Shown here: piece by piece, positions 51,847-59,206 of the stretch
How positions within the stretch are numbered: position 1 is the stretch's first letter
Layout: every line of letters starts with the position of its first letter
Origin: Propionimicrobium sp. PCR01-08-3
GTDB lineage: Bacteria; Actinomycetota; Actinomycetes; Propionibacteriales; Propionibacteriaceae
Direction of reading: 5' to 3'
Length of the DNA: 64,000 bases
Assembly (NCBI RefSeq): GCF_030286045.1
Contig: NZ_CP127390.1
Location: forward strand, 1,550,001-1,614,000
Program-made: the position numbers and the translations under genes
The notes under the pieces: generated by a model
What the model was told of the DNA's origin: nothing
The model's input: the letters and a program-made list of their open reading frames with translations, nothing else
Database searches by the model: none

Positions 51847-52317
51847 CTACTGCTGCTTTTCTCCCCATCCGGGAACCTCGTTGACCAGCGGCCGGTGCCG
51901 AAATGCGGTGCGCAGCACGATGGTGGTGACGGTTCGCACATCGAGCTTTCTGCGAATCAGATTCAGCAGCTCATCGAGCTCCTCGGCCGAACCGACCTGC
52001 GCCAGGCACAGGTAGCTGGCGTTGCCCGCCACCGAATAACATGAAGTGATCTGTGGCAGGGCCTCCAAGTATTCGGGTGCGGTGTCGGCCATGGTCGTCG
52101 ACAGCGGTTGAATCTCGATGAAAGCGGTCAGCGGGCGTCCGACCTTGGCGGCGTCCACATCTGCGCGATAGCCCGTGATGATGCCGCGTTGCTCCAATCT
52201 GCGGACCCGCTGTTGAGTGGCAGACGTCGACAGTCCCACTTTGTGTCCGAGCGCGGTGAACGACATCCGTCCGTCACGCGACAACAAGGCAAGAATCTGC
52301 TCGTCTGTTTGTTCCAT
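51847..52317 (-). CDS. Lrp/AsnC-family transcriptional regulator
   Basis: 156 residues: helix-turn-helix MEQTDEQILALLSRDGRMSFTALGHKVGLSTSATQQRVRRLEQRGIITGYRADVD (1-57), then the RAM/ligand domain with FIEIQPL, ITSCYSVAGNASYLCLAQVGSAEELDELLNLIRRKLDVRTVTTIVLRT. Ligand, probably an amino acid, is unknown. Start ATG 52317 is only 25 bp from the start of the divergent exonuclease gene, with a 15-bp palindrome in the gap, so autoregulation and control of the neighbour are likely. Confidence 0.9.
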   Translation of the reverse strand: MEQTDEQILALLSRDGRMSFTALGHKVGLSTSATQQRVRRLEQRGIITGYRADVDAAKVGRPLTAFIEIQPLSTTMADTAPEYLEALPQITSCYSVAGNASYLCLAQVGSAEELDELLNLIRRKLDVRTVTTIVLRTAFRHRPLVNEVPGWGEKQQ

Positions 52318-52322
52318 ACCGA

Positions 52323-52337
52323 CATGGTGGCACCATG
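52323..52337. promoter_or_regulatory. Shared operator between the Lrp and exonuclease genes
   Basis: CATGGTG, G, CACCATG: a perfect 7-bp inverted repeat filling most of the 25-bp gap between the two divergent start codons. Probable Lrp-type binding site covering both starts. Confidence 0.55.
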
Positions 52338-52342
52338 AACAG

Positions 52343-53290
52343 ATGACCGACGCGCTCAGCCTCATCGTGGATACTGCGACGCTTTATTTCAGGGCGTACT
52401 ACGGTGTGCCCACCACGCTCAAGGATTCTGCGGGACGCCCGGTGAACGCTGTGCATGGAATGCTCGACATGCTGGCCCGCCTGATCGGGCAGTATCATCC
52501 CACCGCTGTCGCCTGTTGCCGCGACGACGACTGGCGTCCCGACTGGCGGGTGGCGCTGGTGCCGAGCTACAAGGCTCACCGGGTGGCCGAGGCTCTGCCG
52601 GGAGCGGCTGAGCAAGAGCAGGTCGAAGACGAGTTGGCCCAGCAGGTGCCCTGGATTCTGGATTGTCTGGATGCCGCCGGCATCGCTCATCTCGGCGCTG
52701 CGGACTATGAGTCGGACGATCTGTGTGCCACCTTGGCTCACCGCGCCGCGGGCGCCGGTGAGGACGCCATCGTGGTCAGTGGTGACCGCGACCTTTTCCA
52801 ACTGGTGGCCGATCACATTCGGGTCGCCTACATCGCTCGGGGGGTGGCCAAGCACGAATTGGTGGACGATGCCTGGCTGCAATCCAGGTATGGGCTGACC
52901 GGTGCCCAGTACGCCGATTTCGCCACTCTTCGAGGCGACCCCTCCGACGGCCTGCCGGGCGTCCCGGGCGTCGGAGAGAAGACGGCCGCCACGCTGCTCA
53001 ACAAGTATGGCGATCTAGACGCGATCCTCGCCGCGGCCGATGATCCGGCCGAGCCGATGGCGGCACGACTGCGTCAGCGCCTGGTGGATGCCTCTGAGTA
53101 TCTCGCGCGGGCACAGCAGGTTGTCGCGACCGCGGACGTGGAGTTGAACGATGTCGACACCCGGCTGCAGGTCGGACGAGCCGATCTCGCACGGTGCCGT
53201 CAGCTCGCCGAAGAACACAACAGCCGCGGACCGATGACCAGATTGCTGAAGTCGAACGGTGAGCTTTCGGACGACCAGTCGTTGGCCTAG
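52343..53290 (+). CDS. 5'-3' exonuclease (FEN/Pol I N-terminal domain type)
   Basis: Stand-alone flap-nuclease relative of the Pol I 5' nuclease. 315 residues: LIVDTATLYFRAYYGVP (first metal Asp), FDxxxxxxR-like VACCRDDDWRPDWRVALVPSYKAHR, DYESDDLCATLAHRA and VVSGDRDLFQLV (acidic cluster), then the helix-3-turn-helix DPSDGLPGVPGVGEKTAATLLNKYG. The acidic residues of the two-metal site are kept, so activity is expected in flap or primer removal. Start ATG 52343; another ATG at 52335 reads only three codons. Its stop overlaps the convergent metW stop in CTAG. Confidence 0.9.
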   Translation: MTDALSLIVDTATLYFRAYYGVPTTLKDSAGRPVNAVHGMLDMLARLIGQYHPTAVACCRDDDWRPDWRVALVPSYKAHRVAEALPGAAEQEQVEDELAQQVPWILDCLDAAGIAHLGAADYESDDLCATLAHRAAGAGEDAIVVSGDRDLFQLVADHIRVAYIARGVAKHELVDDAWLQSRYGLTGAQYADFATLRGDPSDGLPGVPGVGEKTAATLLNKYGDLDAILAAADDPAEPMAARLRQRLVDASEYLARAQQVVATADVELNDVDTRLQVGRADLARCRQLAEEHNSRGPMTRLLKSNGELSDDQSLA

Positions 53291-53916
53291 AGCTGTGCCG
53301 GATCCTGGCCGTCGCGCACCAGCACATAGATCGCCGAGCCGGCAAGCAGATTCGCGCCGGCTTGCCCGAGCGCGCGTGGCCTGCCGTGCGGTGACAACGG
53401 GATGCGCTTCTCCAACGCGAGCTTTGTATCGTCGAACAACGGCTCCAGGTCGACCAGGGTGGCGTGGTGCAGGTTCGGCGTGGCATACCAGCTGTAGGGC
53501 AGATCCTTCGATCGGGGCATGTGCCCGCCCAGCAACCGCAACCGGTGCCGCCAGTAGCCGAAGTTCGGCATGGTGACGATGAGTCTCGGGGCGATTCTCC
53601 TCATCTCGTTCAATACGAGGTCAGGACGCAGCACCGCCTGCAAGGTACGGCTGAGCACTACGACGTCATAGGAATCCGATGCGAACAATTCGAGCTGGCT
53701 GTCGATGTCGAGCTCGATCAGCGGGACGCCCCGTTTGATCGCGGCGAGCACTTCCTCTTGGCCACGCTCCACGCCGGTGCCCGTACAGTTGCGGCGGCGG
53801 ATCAGCCAGCTCAGCAGCTCACCGTCACCGCAGCCCAGATCGAGCACGCGGGAGCCCGCCGGAATATTGCGGGCGATGACATGGAGGTCCTCCCGCAGTT
53901 GCATCGACTGGCTCAT
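53287..53916 (-). CDS. metW: Methionine biosynthesis protein MetW
   Basis: Class I methyltransferase-fold partner of MetX. 209 residues: VLDLGCGDGELLSWLIRRRNCTGTGVERGQEEVLAAIKRGVPLIELDID, VVVLSRTLQAVLRPDLVLNEMRRIAPRLIVTMPNFGYWRHRLRLLGGHMPRSKDLPYSWYATPNLHHATLVD; this NFGYW...PYSWYDTPN block is specific to MetW. In MetX/MetW systems it activates homoserine acylation. ATG 53916 overlaps the metX stop in ATGA; the frame upstream of that belongs to metX sequence. Shares 4 bp at its end with the exonuclease gene. Confidence 0.9.
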   Translation of the reverse strand: MSQSMQLREDLHVIARNIPAGSRVLDLGCGDGELLSWLIRRRNCTGTGVERGQEEVLAAIKRGVPLIELDIDSQLELFASDSYDVVVLSRTLQAVLRPDLVLNEMRRIAPRLIVTMPNFGYWRHRLRLLGGHMPRSKDLPYSWYATPNLHHATLVDLEPLFDDTKLALEKRIPLSPHGRPRALGQAGANLLAGSAIYVLVRDGQDPAQL

Positions 53917-55070
53917 GCGCGTCCCCAAGCCGTGTTCTGGTAATTCGTGGAAGCCTCCAAGAATGCCTTCACCGTCGCGAGATAGGGGTCGATCTTCAGC
54001 AGGAAGGAATCGTGCCCCCACGGAGAATGAATGTCACGGAACGTCACCGGCAATTCGGCCGCGGCCAGCTGACGGACGATCCGTCTGCTGTGCTCGGTGG
54101 AAAACCGCCAGTCCGAATCGAAGCTCATCACCAGATAGCGGACCGGATCTTTCTTGACGGCATCGAGTGCCGTGGGATTCGAGAACGGGTCGAAGTAGTC
54201 CATGACCCGGGTGAGGTAGAGGTAACTCAGCGCATCGAACCTGGTCAGGAACGTTTCACCCTGGTGCTCCAGGTAGCCCTCCACTGCGAAGTCGACGCCG
54301 AACCCTGGTTCGGACTCGTCGAATTGCGGATTGCGTCCGAACTTCGTCTGGAAGCCCTCTTCGGAGGTGTAGGTGATGTGAGCCATCATCCGCGCGATCG
54401 ACAGGCCGACATCCGGGTTGTCGCCGCAGTCGGAGAAACGGCCGTCATGGAAGTTCTCGTCCCGGATGATCGCTTCGCGTCCCACCGCCGAGAAGGCGAT
54501 GTTCTGAGCCGTCAGTCTGCTGGAGGCGGCGATAATCACCGAGTTCTCCAGTTCGTCGGGATATGACAGCGACCACTGCAGAGCCTGCATGCCACCCATG
54601 GATCCGCCGATCACGGCATGCAGTTTCCGGACGCCCAGATGGGCGATCAATGCCCGGTGCACGGTCACGAAATCGCAGGTATCCAGCAGTGGAAAGTCGA
54701 GTCCCCAGGGTTTGCCCGTCGCCGGGTTGATCGAGCTGGGCCCGGTGCTGCCCTGACAGCCGCCGAGCAGATTGGACGCGATCACGAACCAGCGGTTGGT
54801 GTCGATGGCCTTTCCCGGCCCGATCATGGTGTCCCACCAGCCCGGGTGCTTGTCGCCTTCATGCCAGCCCGCCGCATGGGCGTCACCGGTCAACGCATGA
54901 CAGATATAGATCGCATTGCTGGCATCGGCATTGAGTTCGCCATAGGTCTCGTAAGCGATCACGACTTCGTCCAGCTGCTGGCCCGCCGTCAATTTCAACG
55001 GTTTGTCGGCGGTGAACAGCTGGACGTATCTGGTCTCGGTGATACCCAGGCCATCCGAAATAGTTGGCAT
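53913..55070 (-). CDS. metX: Homoserine O-acyltransferase MetX
   Basis: Alpha/beta-hydrolase enzyme that acylates (normally acetylates) homoserine in methionine synthesis. 385 residues: nucleophile Ser in the elbow AVIGGSMGGMQALQW, oxyanion/substrate loop LLGGCQGSTGPSSINPATGKPWG, catalytic Asp in SFDSDWRFSTEHSRRI and His in HSPWGHDSFLL. GCQGST is typical for the acetyl-CoA-using group. Lies 16 bp after metY and overlaps metW. Confidence 0.93.
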   Translation of the reverse strand: MPTISDGLGITETRYVQLFTADKPLKLTAGQQLDEVVIAYETYGELNADASNAIYICHALTGDAHAAGWHEGDKHPGWWDTMIGPGKAIDTNRWFVIASNLLGGCQGSTGPSSINPATGKPWGLDFPLLDTCDFVTVHRALIAHLGVRKLHAVIGGSMGGMQALQWSLSYPDELENSVIIAASSRLTAQNIAFSAVGREAIIRDENFHDGRFSDCGDNPDVGLSIARMMAHITYTSEEGFQTKFGRNPQFDESEPGFGVDFAVEGYLEHQGETFLTRFDALSYLYLTRVMDYFDPFSNPTALDAVKKDPVRYLVMSFDSDWRFSTEHSRRIVRQLAAAELPVTFRDIHSPWGHDSFLLKIDPYLATVKAFLEASTNYQNTAWGRA

Positions 55071-55086
55071 CAGTTACCGGCCCGCA

Positions 55087-56388
55087 TCACTTTCCGGTGA
55101 CCGCCAACGCCTGATCGATGTCGGCGATGATGTCGTCCACGTTCTCGATGCCGACCGACAGCCGTACCATCTCCGGCGCGACGCCGGCAGCAATGAGCTC
55201 TTGATCGTTCAGCTGCGAATGCGTGGTCGATGCACTGTGGATGACCAGAGACTTTGCATCACCGATGTTGGCCAGGTGGCTGAACAGTTGCAGGGCTTCG
55301 ACGAAGGTGGCGCCTGCTTGGCGTCCGGCGGTCAATCCGAAGCTGACCAGGCCGCTGTAGCCCTTGCCGGTCAATACTCGGTCTGCGACCTCGTGATATT
55401 CGTTGTCTTCGAGCCCCGGGTAGTTCACCCACGCCACGGCGGGATGCCCCAATAAGTATTCCGCCACCTTTTGGGCGTTCTCGCAGTGCCGGTCCATCCT
55501 GACGTGGAGGCTTTCGATGCCTTGCAGGATGATCCAGGCGTTCATCGGCGACAAGGTGGCTCCGGTGTTGCGCATCAGCACGGTGCGGGCCCGGGTGATG
55601 TAGGCGGCCGGCCCGGCGGCATCTGTCCATACGACATCGTGATAGGAGGCGTCAGGCGTCGCCATCACCGGGAAACGGTCGGCATGAGCGGCCCAATCAA
55701 AAGTGCCCGCGTCGACGATGGCGCCGCCCATCGAGGTGCCGTGCCCGCCCATGTACTTGGTGGCCGAATGCACCACGACATCGGCCCCGTGCTCGATCGG
55801 ACGGCACAGGTAGGGCGTCGCCACCGTGTTGTCGATCATGAACGGCAACCCCAGATCGTGGCTCGCCTTTGCCCAGGCGTCGATGTCGATCACGTTGAGC
55901 TTCGGATTACAGATCGTCTCGCCGAAAACCAGCCTCGTGTGGTCGTCCACCAATCCGGCGAGGTCGCCGGGACGATCGGGATCGATGAGCCGGCATTCGA
56001 TGCCGAACTGTACGAGGGTGTGGGTGAACAGCGCGAAGGTGCCGCCGTACAGCGTCGACAGCGCGACGATGTTGTCGCCCGCCGAGGCGACGTTCAGCAC
56101 GGCATAGGTGATGGCCGCCGCGCCGGTGGCGGTGCCGAGCGCTCCCACGCCGCCTTCCATCGCTGCGATCCGCGTCTCATAGACGTTGGTGGTGGGGTTC
56201 ATCAGCCGGGTGTAGATATTGCCCGGCCTGGCCAGCGCGAACAGGTCGGCGGCGTGCTTCGAGTCGTCGAAGGTGTAGGCGGCGGTCTGGTAGATCGGCA
56301 CGGCGCGCGAGTTGGTCGCCGGGTCGGATTCTTCCTGACCGGCGTGCACAGCCAAGGTTTCCAGCTGATAGGTCGGATGATCGGCCAT
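55087..56388 (-). CDS. metY: O-acetylhomoserine sulfhydrylase (aminocarboxypropyltransferase) MetY
   Basis: PLP enzyme that makes homocysteine from O-acetylhomoserine and sulfide. 433 residues: LAVHAGQEESDPATNSRAVPIYQTAAYTF, YTRLMNPTTNVYETRIAAMEGG, GTATGAAAI, and the PLP lysine in VVHSATKYMGGHGTSMGG. ATG 56388 has AAGGGG upstream. First of three methionine genes (metY-metX-metW) forming a direct sulfhydrylation pathway; 87 bp from the end of ribY, so read-through from the FMN-riboswitch operon is possible. Confidence 0.93.
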   Translation of the reverse strand: MADHPTYQLETLAVHAGQEESDPATNSRAVPIYQTAAYTFDDSKHAADLFALARPGNIYTRLMNPTTNVYETRIAAMEGGVGALGTATGAAAITYAVLNVASAGDNIVALSTLYGGTFALFTHTLVQFGIECRLIDPDRPGDLAGLVDDHTRLVFGETICNPKLNVIDIDAWAKASHDLGLPFMIDNTVATPYLCRPIEHGADVVVHSATKYMGGHGTSMGGAIVDAGTFDWAAHADRFPVMATPDASYHDVVWTDAAGPAAYITRARTVLMRNTGATLSPMNAWIILQGIESLHVRMDRHCENAQKVAEYLLGHPAVAWVNYPGLEDNEYHEVADRVLTGKGYSGLVSFGLTAGRQAGATFVEALQLFSHLANIGDAKSLVIHSASTTHSQLNDQELIAAGVAPEMVRLSVGIENVDDIIADIDQALAVTGK

Positions 56389-56475
56389 CGATGTCCCCTT
56401 TCGGATCGGCGCCAACCAGGCTACCTGCGTCCACCGTCAATTTTGGCTGCGTTCCACTCACCGCGCAGAACCTCT

Positions 56476-57483
56476 TTATCCCTCCACTACCTTCGTTGTG
56501 AAGGCATCGGTGGCGGCCACCGGAGAACTCACCAGCCCTGCTTCGGTGAAGAAGCTTGTCATCTGGTCCCAGCGGTCGGGGGTTTGGACGCCGAATTGTC
56601 CGCCATAAAGGTCGGTCGTCGCGTCCAGCACCGCCAAGGCGTGGGATTGTTGCTCGGAATCCGCCAAGGTCGGCACATAGTCGGCGGCGATCTGAACGAC
56701 CTGCTCCGGGTCGGACGCGCAGAGCTCCGCTCCCCTGGTCATCGCCTCCAGCAGGCCCGTCAGATCGTCGGCTCGCTCGTCGATGGTCTGGTCCATGGCG
56801 CCGAGGCCGACGCTGACCAGTGGCGGATCGTCCAAGCTGATCGTCCGGATGGCGAAGTCGGATTCCGCGAAACGAACGACGTCGTTGTTGAGGAAGCCGA
56901 CCACGGCCTCGACCTTGTTACCGGTGAGGGCCGACAACTGGGTGAAGCCGATCGATTGAATGTCGAGATCATCGCGGGTCAGCCCGGTCTGGGCAAGCAC
57001 GGCGAGTAGGTAGAACCAGTTCTCGCCGTATTCGCCGGGCAGCCCGATGCTGTGTCCGCGCAGGTCGGCAAGGCTTTGGATCGGGGACGCCTCGGGCACG
57101 ATGATGGTCACCGGATAGTTCTGGTAGGCGGTGGCGAAGTTACACACCTCGATGCCTTCGCTGCGGCCCTGCAACATCTCTCCACCACCGGCAAAGACAA
57201 CGTCCTCGTCGCCTGTTTGCAGAGCCCCGAGCAAGGTCTCGTTGGCGCCGTGGTGGCGCAGTGTCACCGATAGTCCTGCCTCGGTGAACCAGCCCAGCGA
57301 GTCGGCCACATACGCGGGAGCAAATTGAATGTCCGGCACGTAGGTGAGGCCGAGCGTGAGTGCCGCCGTCCTTGCTGAAGCCCCGGACGACGCCGAGTTG
57401 GCGCCCTGGCCGGGACGCGAGCAGGCCGCGAGGCCGGCCAACAGCGCCGAACCGAGCAGGGTCCGGCGGGTCATGGATTGCAT
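56476..57483 (-). CDS. ribY: Riboflavin-type ABC substrate-binding lipoprotein (RibY/ThiY-like, NMT1 fold)
   Basis: 335 residues with a signal combining twin Arg and lipobox: MTRRTLLGSALLAGLAAC, cleavage before the Cys. The mature part is the NMT1/THI5-like fold: LTLGLTYVPDIQFAPAYVADSLGWFTEAGLSVTLRHHGANETLLGALQTGDEDVVFAGGGEM, SLADLRGHSIGLPGEYGENWF. Related receptors bind thiamine precursors, but the FMN riboswitch upstream points to riboflavin, as in the RibXY importers. AAGGAG eight bases before ATG; 10 bp after the permease gene. Confidence 0.85.
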   Translation of the reverse strand: MQSMTRRTLLGSALLAGLAACSRPGQGANSASSGASARTAALTLGLTYVPDIQFAPAYVADSLGWFTEAGLSVTLRHHGANETLLGALQTGDEDVVFAGGGEMLQGRSEGIEVCNFATAYQNYPVTIIVPEASPIQSLADLRGHSIGLPGEYGENWFYLLAVLAQTGLTRDDLDIQSIGFTQLSALTGNKVEAVVGFLNNDVVRFAESDFAIRTISLDDPPLVSVGLGAMDQTIDERADDLTGLLEAMTRGAELCASDPEQVVQIAADYVPTLADSEQQSHALAVLDATTDLYGGQFGVQTPDRWDQMTSFFTEAGLVSSPVAATDAFTTKVVEG

Positions 57484-57493
57484 CTGAATCTCC

Positions 57494-58309
57494 TTAATTG
57501 TTATGGCGAAGATGACCGAGCCGATACCAGCGGGAGCTGGACGCGAACGGATTCGCCAGCCATTCGAGAAAGGTCATGCCGAGGTAGATCGCGATCGCCA
57601 GAACGCACAGCACGATCAAGGTACTGAACAGTCCGGTGGTGTCGCTCGACTGGGATTGCACGGCGAGCCGCTGGCCCAGCCCGCTTCCGCCCATCACCAG
57701 CTCACCGACGACGGCGCCGGTGATCGACAGGGTGAAGCCGTTACGAACGCCGGTCAGGGTGGCGGGCAACGCCAGGGGCCATTCGATCCAGCGAGCCAGC
57801 TGCCCGCGTCCGGCCCCGTCGACCAGGGCCGCGTCGATCACTTCGCGATCGATACTGCGTAGTCCGAGCACAGTGGCCAGAACCATCGGAAAGAAGACCA
57901 TGACAGAACACAGCAGGACGACCGGCCACGTTCCGTACCCCACCCAGATCACCAGCAGCGGCGCCAGGGCCACCGCCGGCACGGCCTGGGAGGCAGCCAG
58001 ATAAGGGTTGAGGGTCGCCTCGGCGAGACGCACATGGGCGATGAGATAGGCCACCGGCAACGCAATAACCGTCGCCATCGCGCAGCCACAGGATGCTTCC
58101 AGCAGCGTCGCCCCGATCGGCTTCCACAGCCTGCCCGAGGCCAGCTCGGCGCCGAGACGCTCGACCACCGACAACGGGCTCGGCAGCAGCGTTGCCGGAA
58201 CAGTGCTGAACGAAGCCAGCAACCACCAGACCAACACCAAAACGATGCCGGCGATAACAGGAGCAACAATCCGCAGACCCAACGGCGCCTGCCGTATGCG
58301 GATATCCAT
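57494..58309 (-). CDS. ribX: Riboflavin-type ABC permease (RibX-like)
   Basis: 271 residues, six helices, BPD_transp_1 permease of the SsuC/ThiX type: LLPSPLSVVERLGAEL, ASQAVPAVALAPLLVIWVGYGTWPVVLLCSVMVFFPMVLATVLGLRSIDREVIDAALVDGAGR (EAA loop with the coupling Asp-Gly), FTLSITGAVVGELVMGGSGLGQ. First gene behind the FMN riboswitch; no ATPase gene follows, so it must share an ATPase encoded elsewhere. Confidence 0.87.
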   Translation of the reverse strand: MDIRIRQAPLGLRIVAPVIAGIVLVLVWWLLASFSTVPATLLPSPLSVVERLGAELASGRLWKPIGATLLEASCGCAMATVIALPVAYLIAHVRLAEATLNPYLAASQAVPAVALAPLLVIWVGYGTWPVVLLCSVMVFFPMVLATVLGLRSIDREVIDAALVDGAGRGQLARWIEWPLALPATLTGVRNGFTLSITGAVVGELVMGGSGLGQRLAVQSQSSDTTGLFSTLIVLCVLAIAIYLGMTFLEWLANPFASSSRWYRLGHLRHNN

Positions 58310-58368
58310 GCCGCGTCGCCACCTTCCCGGTCATCATGCCGGGGTCGACGCGTGCGGCAGAGATGCAT

Positions 58369-58390
58369 GCCGACATCAACCGATGCCGGC
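58369..58390 (-). other. Hairpin between FMN aptamer and ribX, likely expression platform
   Basis: GCCGACATC (58369-58377) and GATGCCGGC (58382-58390) form a 9-bp stem with one G-U pair and a 4-nt loop, 25 bases after the aptamer on the minus-strand transcript. No U-run follows, so it more likely acts in alternative folding or weak termination. Confidence 0.5.
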
Positions 58391-58414
58391 CGGCACAATC
58401 TGCCGAGCGCGACG

Positions 58415-58540
58415 TGCGCCTCCCATCCGGACTTTAACCGTCGGTACCGGAATTACACCGGTTCAACCGCATCGCCATTTCTCAATGACATGCGGGTCGC
58501 GGACTATCACCGCCGGTTCGGACTTTCACCGACCCCGGGC
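58415..58540 (-). ncRNA. FMN riboswitch (RFN element)
   Basis: Minus-strand transcript reads GGTGAAAGTCCGAACCGGCG at its 5' side, then GTGATAGTCCGCGACCC, a variable hairpin, GAACCGGTGTAATTCCGGTA, CCGACGGTTAAAGTCCGG and ATGGGAGG at the 3' side. These are the conserved blocks of the RFN aptamer in the right order and spacing, about 125 nt. It precedes ribX and should switch off the importer when FMN is plentiful. Confidence 0.95.
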
Positions 58541-58562
58541 ACGTTCGTTTTGCTCGAACAAG

Positions 58563-58568
58563 ACTATA
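58563..58568 (-). promoter_or_regulatory. -10 box of the FMN-riboswitch transcript
   Basis: Minus strand TATAGT, about 22 nt before the aptamer begins. No good -35 seen. Confidence 0.5.
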
Positions 58569-58606
58569 GCGTGGTTTCACCGCTACCGCATCGCATCCCA
58601 GATTGG

Positions 58607-58612
58607 TACCAT
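58607..58612 (+). promoter_or_regulatory. -10 box of a leaderless promoter (mazE-like)
   Basis: TACCAT, 6 nt (CTAGGC), ATG at 58619. The promoter is divergent from the riboswitch promoter about 40 bp away. Confidence 0.6.
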
Positions 58613-58618
58613 CTAGGC

Positions 58619-58852
58619 ATGAGTATGCAGATCGCAGTCCGGCTTCCCGATGAGCTCGCGCAGTTCGTGGACGCCGAGGTTACCGCCGGCCATGCGCCGA
58701 GTCGCGCGGCGGTTGTGACACGTGCTCTCGAACGCGAGCAGCGCTATCGTGCGGCGCTCGCTGATATCGAGATTCTCAAGAACACTCAACCAGATGACGA
58801 TTTCGATGCGCTCGCCAGGCATGCAGCACATCGGCCGCTCGACTTGGACTGA
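58619..58852 (+). CDS. mazE: MazE-like antitoxin
   Basis: 77 residues with a ribbon-helix-helix start: MQIAVRLPDELAQFVDAEVTAGHAPSRAAVVTRALEREQRYRAALADIEILKN, followed by an acidic/disordered toxin-wrapping tail (QPDDDFDALARHAAHRPLDLD). Typical of actinobacterial MazE antitoxins. Six bases separate it from the toxin gene. Likely represses its own leaderless promoter. Confidence 0.85.
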   Translation: MSMQIAVRLPDELAQFVDAEVTAGHAPSRAAVVTRALEREQRYRAALADIEILKNTQPDDDFDALARHAAHRPLDLD

Positions 58853-58857
58853 TCTAG

Positions 58858-59163
58858 ATGAGGCCCATCTACCTCGCCAGACTCGACAAAACTCGTCCCG
58901 TACTTGTGCTCACCCGTGAACTCGTCCGCCCTTATCTGAACAGCGTTACTGTCGCGCCCATTACTTCGACCATTCGAGGGCTATCCACCGAGCTGCCGGT
59001 CGGTTCACGCAACGGCTTGGACCATGATTGCGTCGTGAGTCTCGACAACATCGTCACGATTACGGTCAAGGACCTGGGCAGACAGATCGGATTCCTGCTG
59101 CCCGATCAAGAAGGAAACCTTACTGAAGCGATGATGAATGCCTTCGATCTCGTGACCTCGTGA
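58858..59163 (+). CDS. mazF: MazF/PemK-like endoribonuclease toxin
   Basis: 101 residues: MRPIYLARLDKTRPVLVLTRELVRPYLNSVTVAPITSTIRGLSTELPVGSRNGLDHDCVVSLDNIVTI. The catalytic Arg (about 13 or 40) and the Thr/Ser of TSTIRGLSTE, plus the family NxDnI block, are kept; length is normal. Cleaves RNA when free of MazE. Second gene of the pair, ending 43 bp before the convergent drug exporter. Confidence 0.88.
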   Translation: MRPIYLARLDKTRPVLVLTRELVRPYLNSVTVAPITSTIRGLSTELPVGSRNGLDHDCVVSLDNIVTITVKDLGRQIGFLLPDQEGNLTEAMMNAFDLVTS

Positions 59164-59206
59164 CAGACAGATGGCCCGGCCCACGAGCGGCATCGGACGG
59201 CGGCCG

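Noticed and set aside
56389-56475. SAM riboswitch before metY
   Set aside because: Only 87 bp, without the conserved kink-turn or SAM-I/II/IV blocks; the gap looks like plain spacer.
57494-58309. Reading of the RibXY pair as a thiamine-precursor importer (ThiXY)
   Set aside because: The receptor fold fits both, but the upstream aptamer is FMN-type, not TPP-type.
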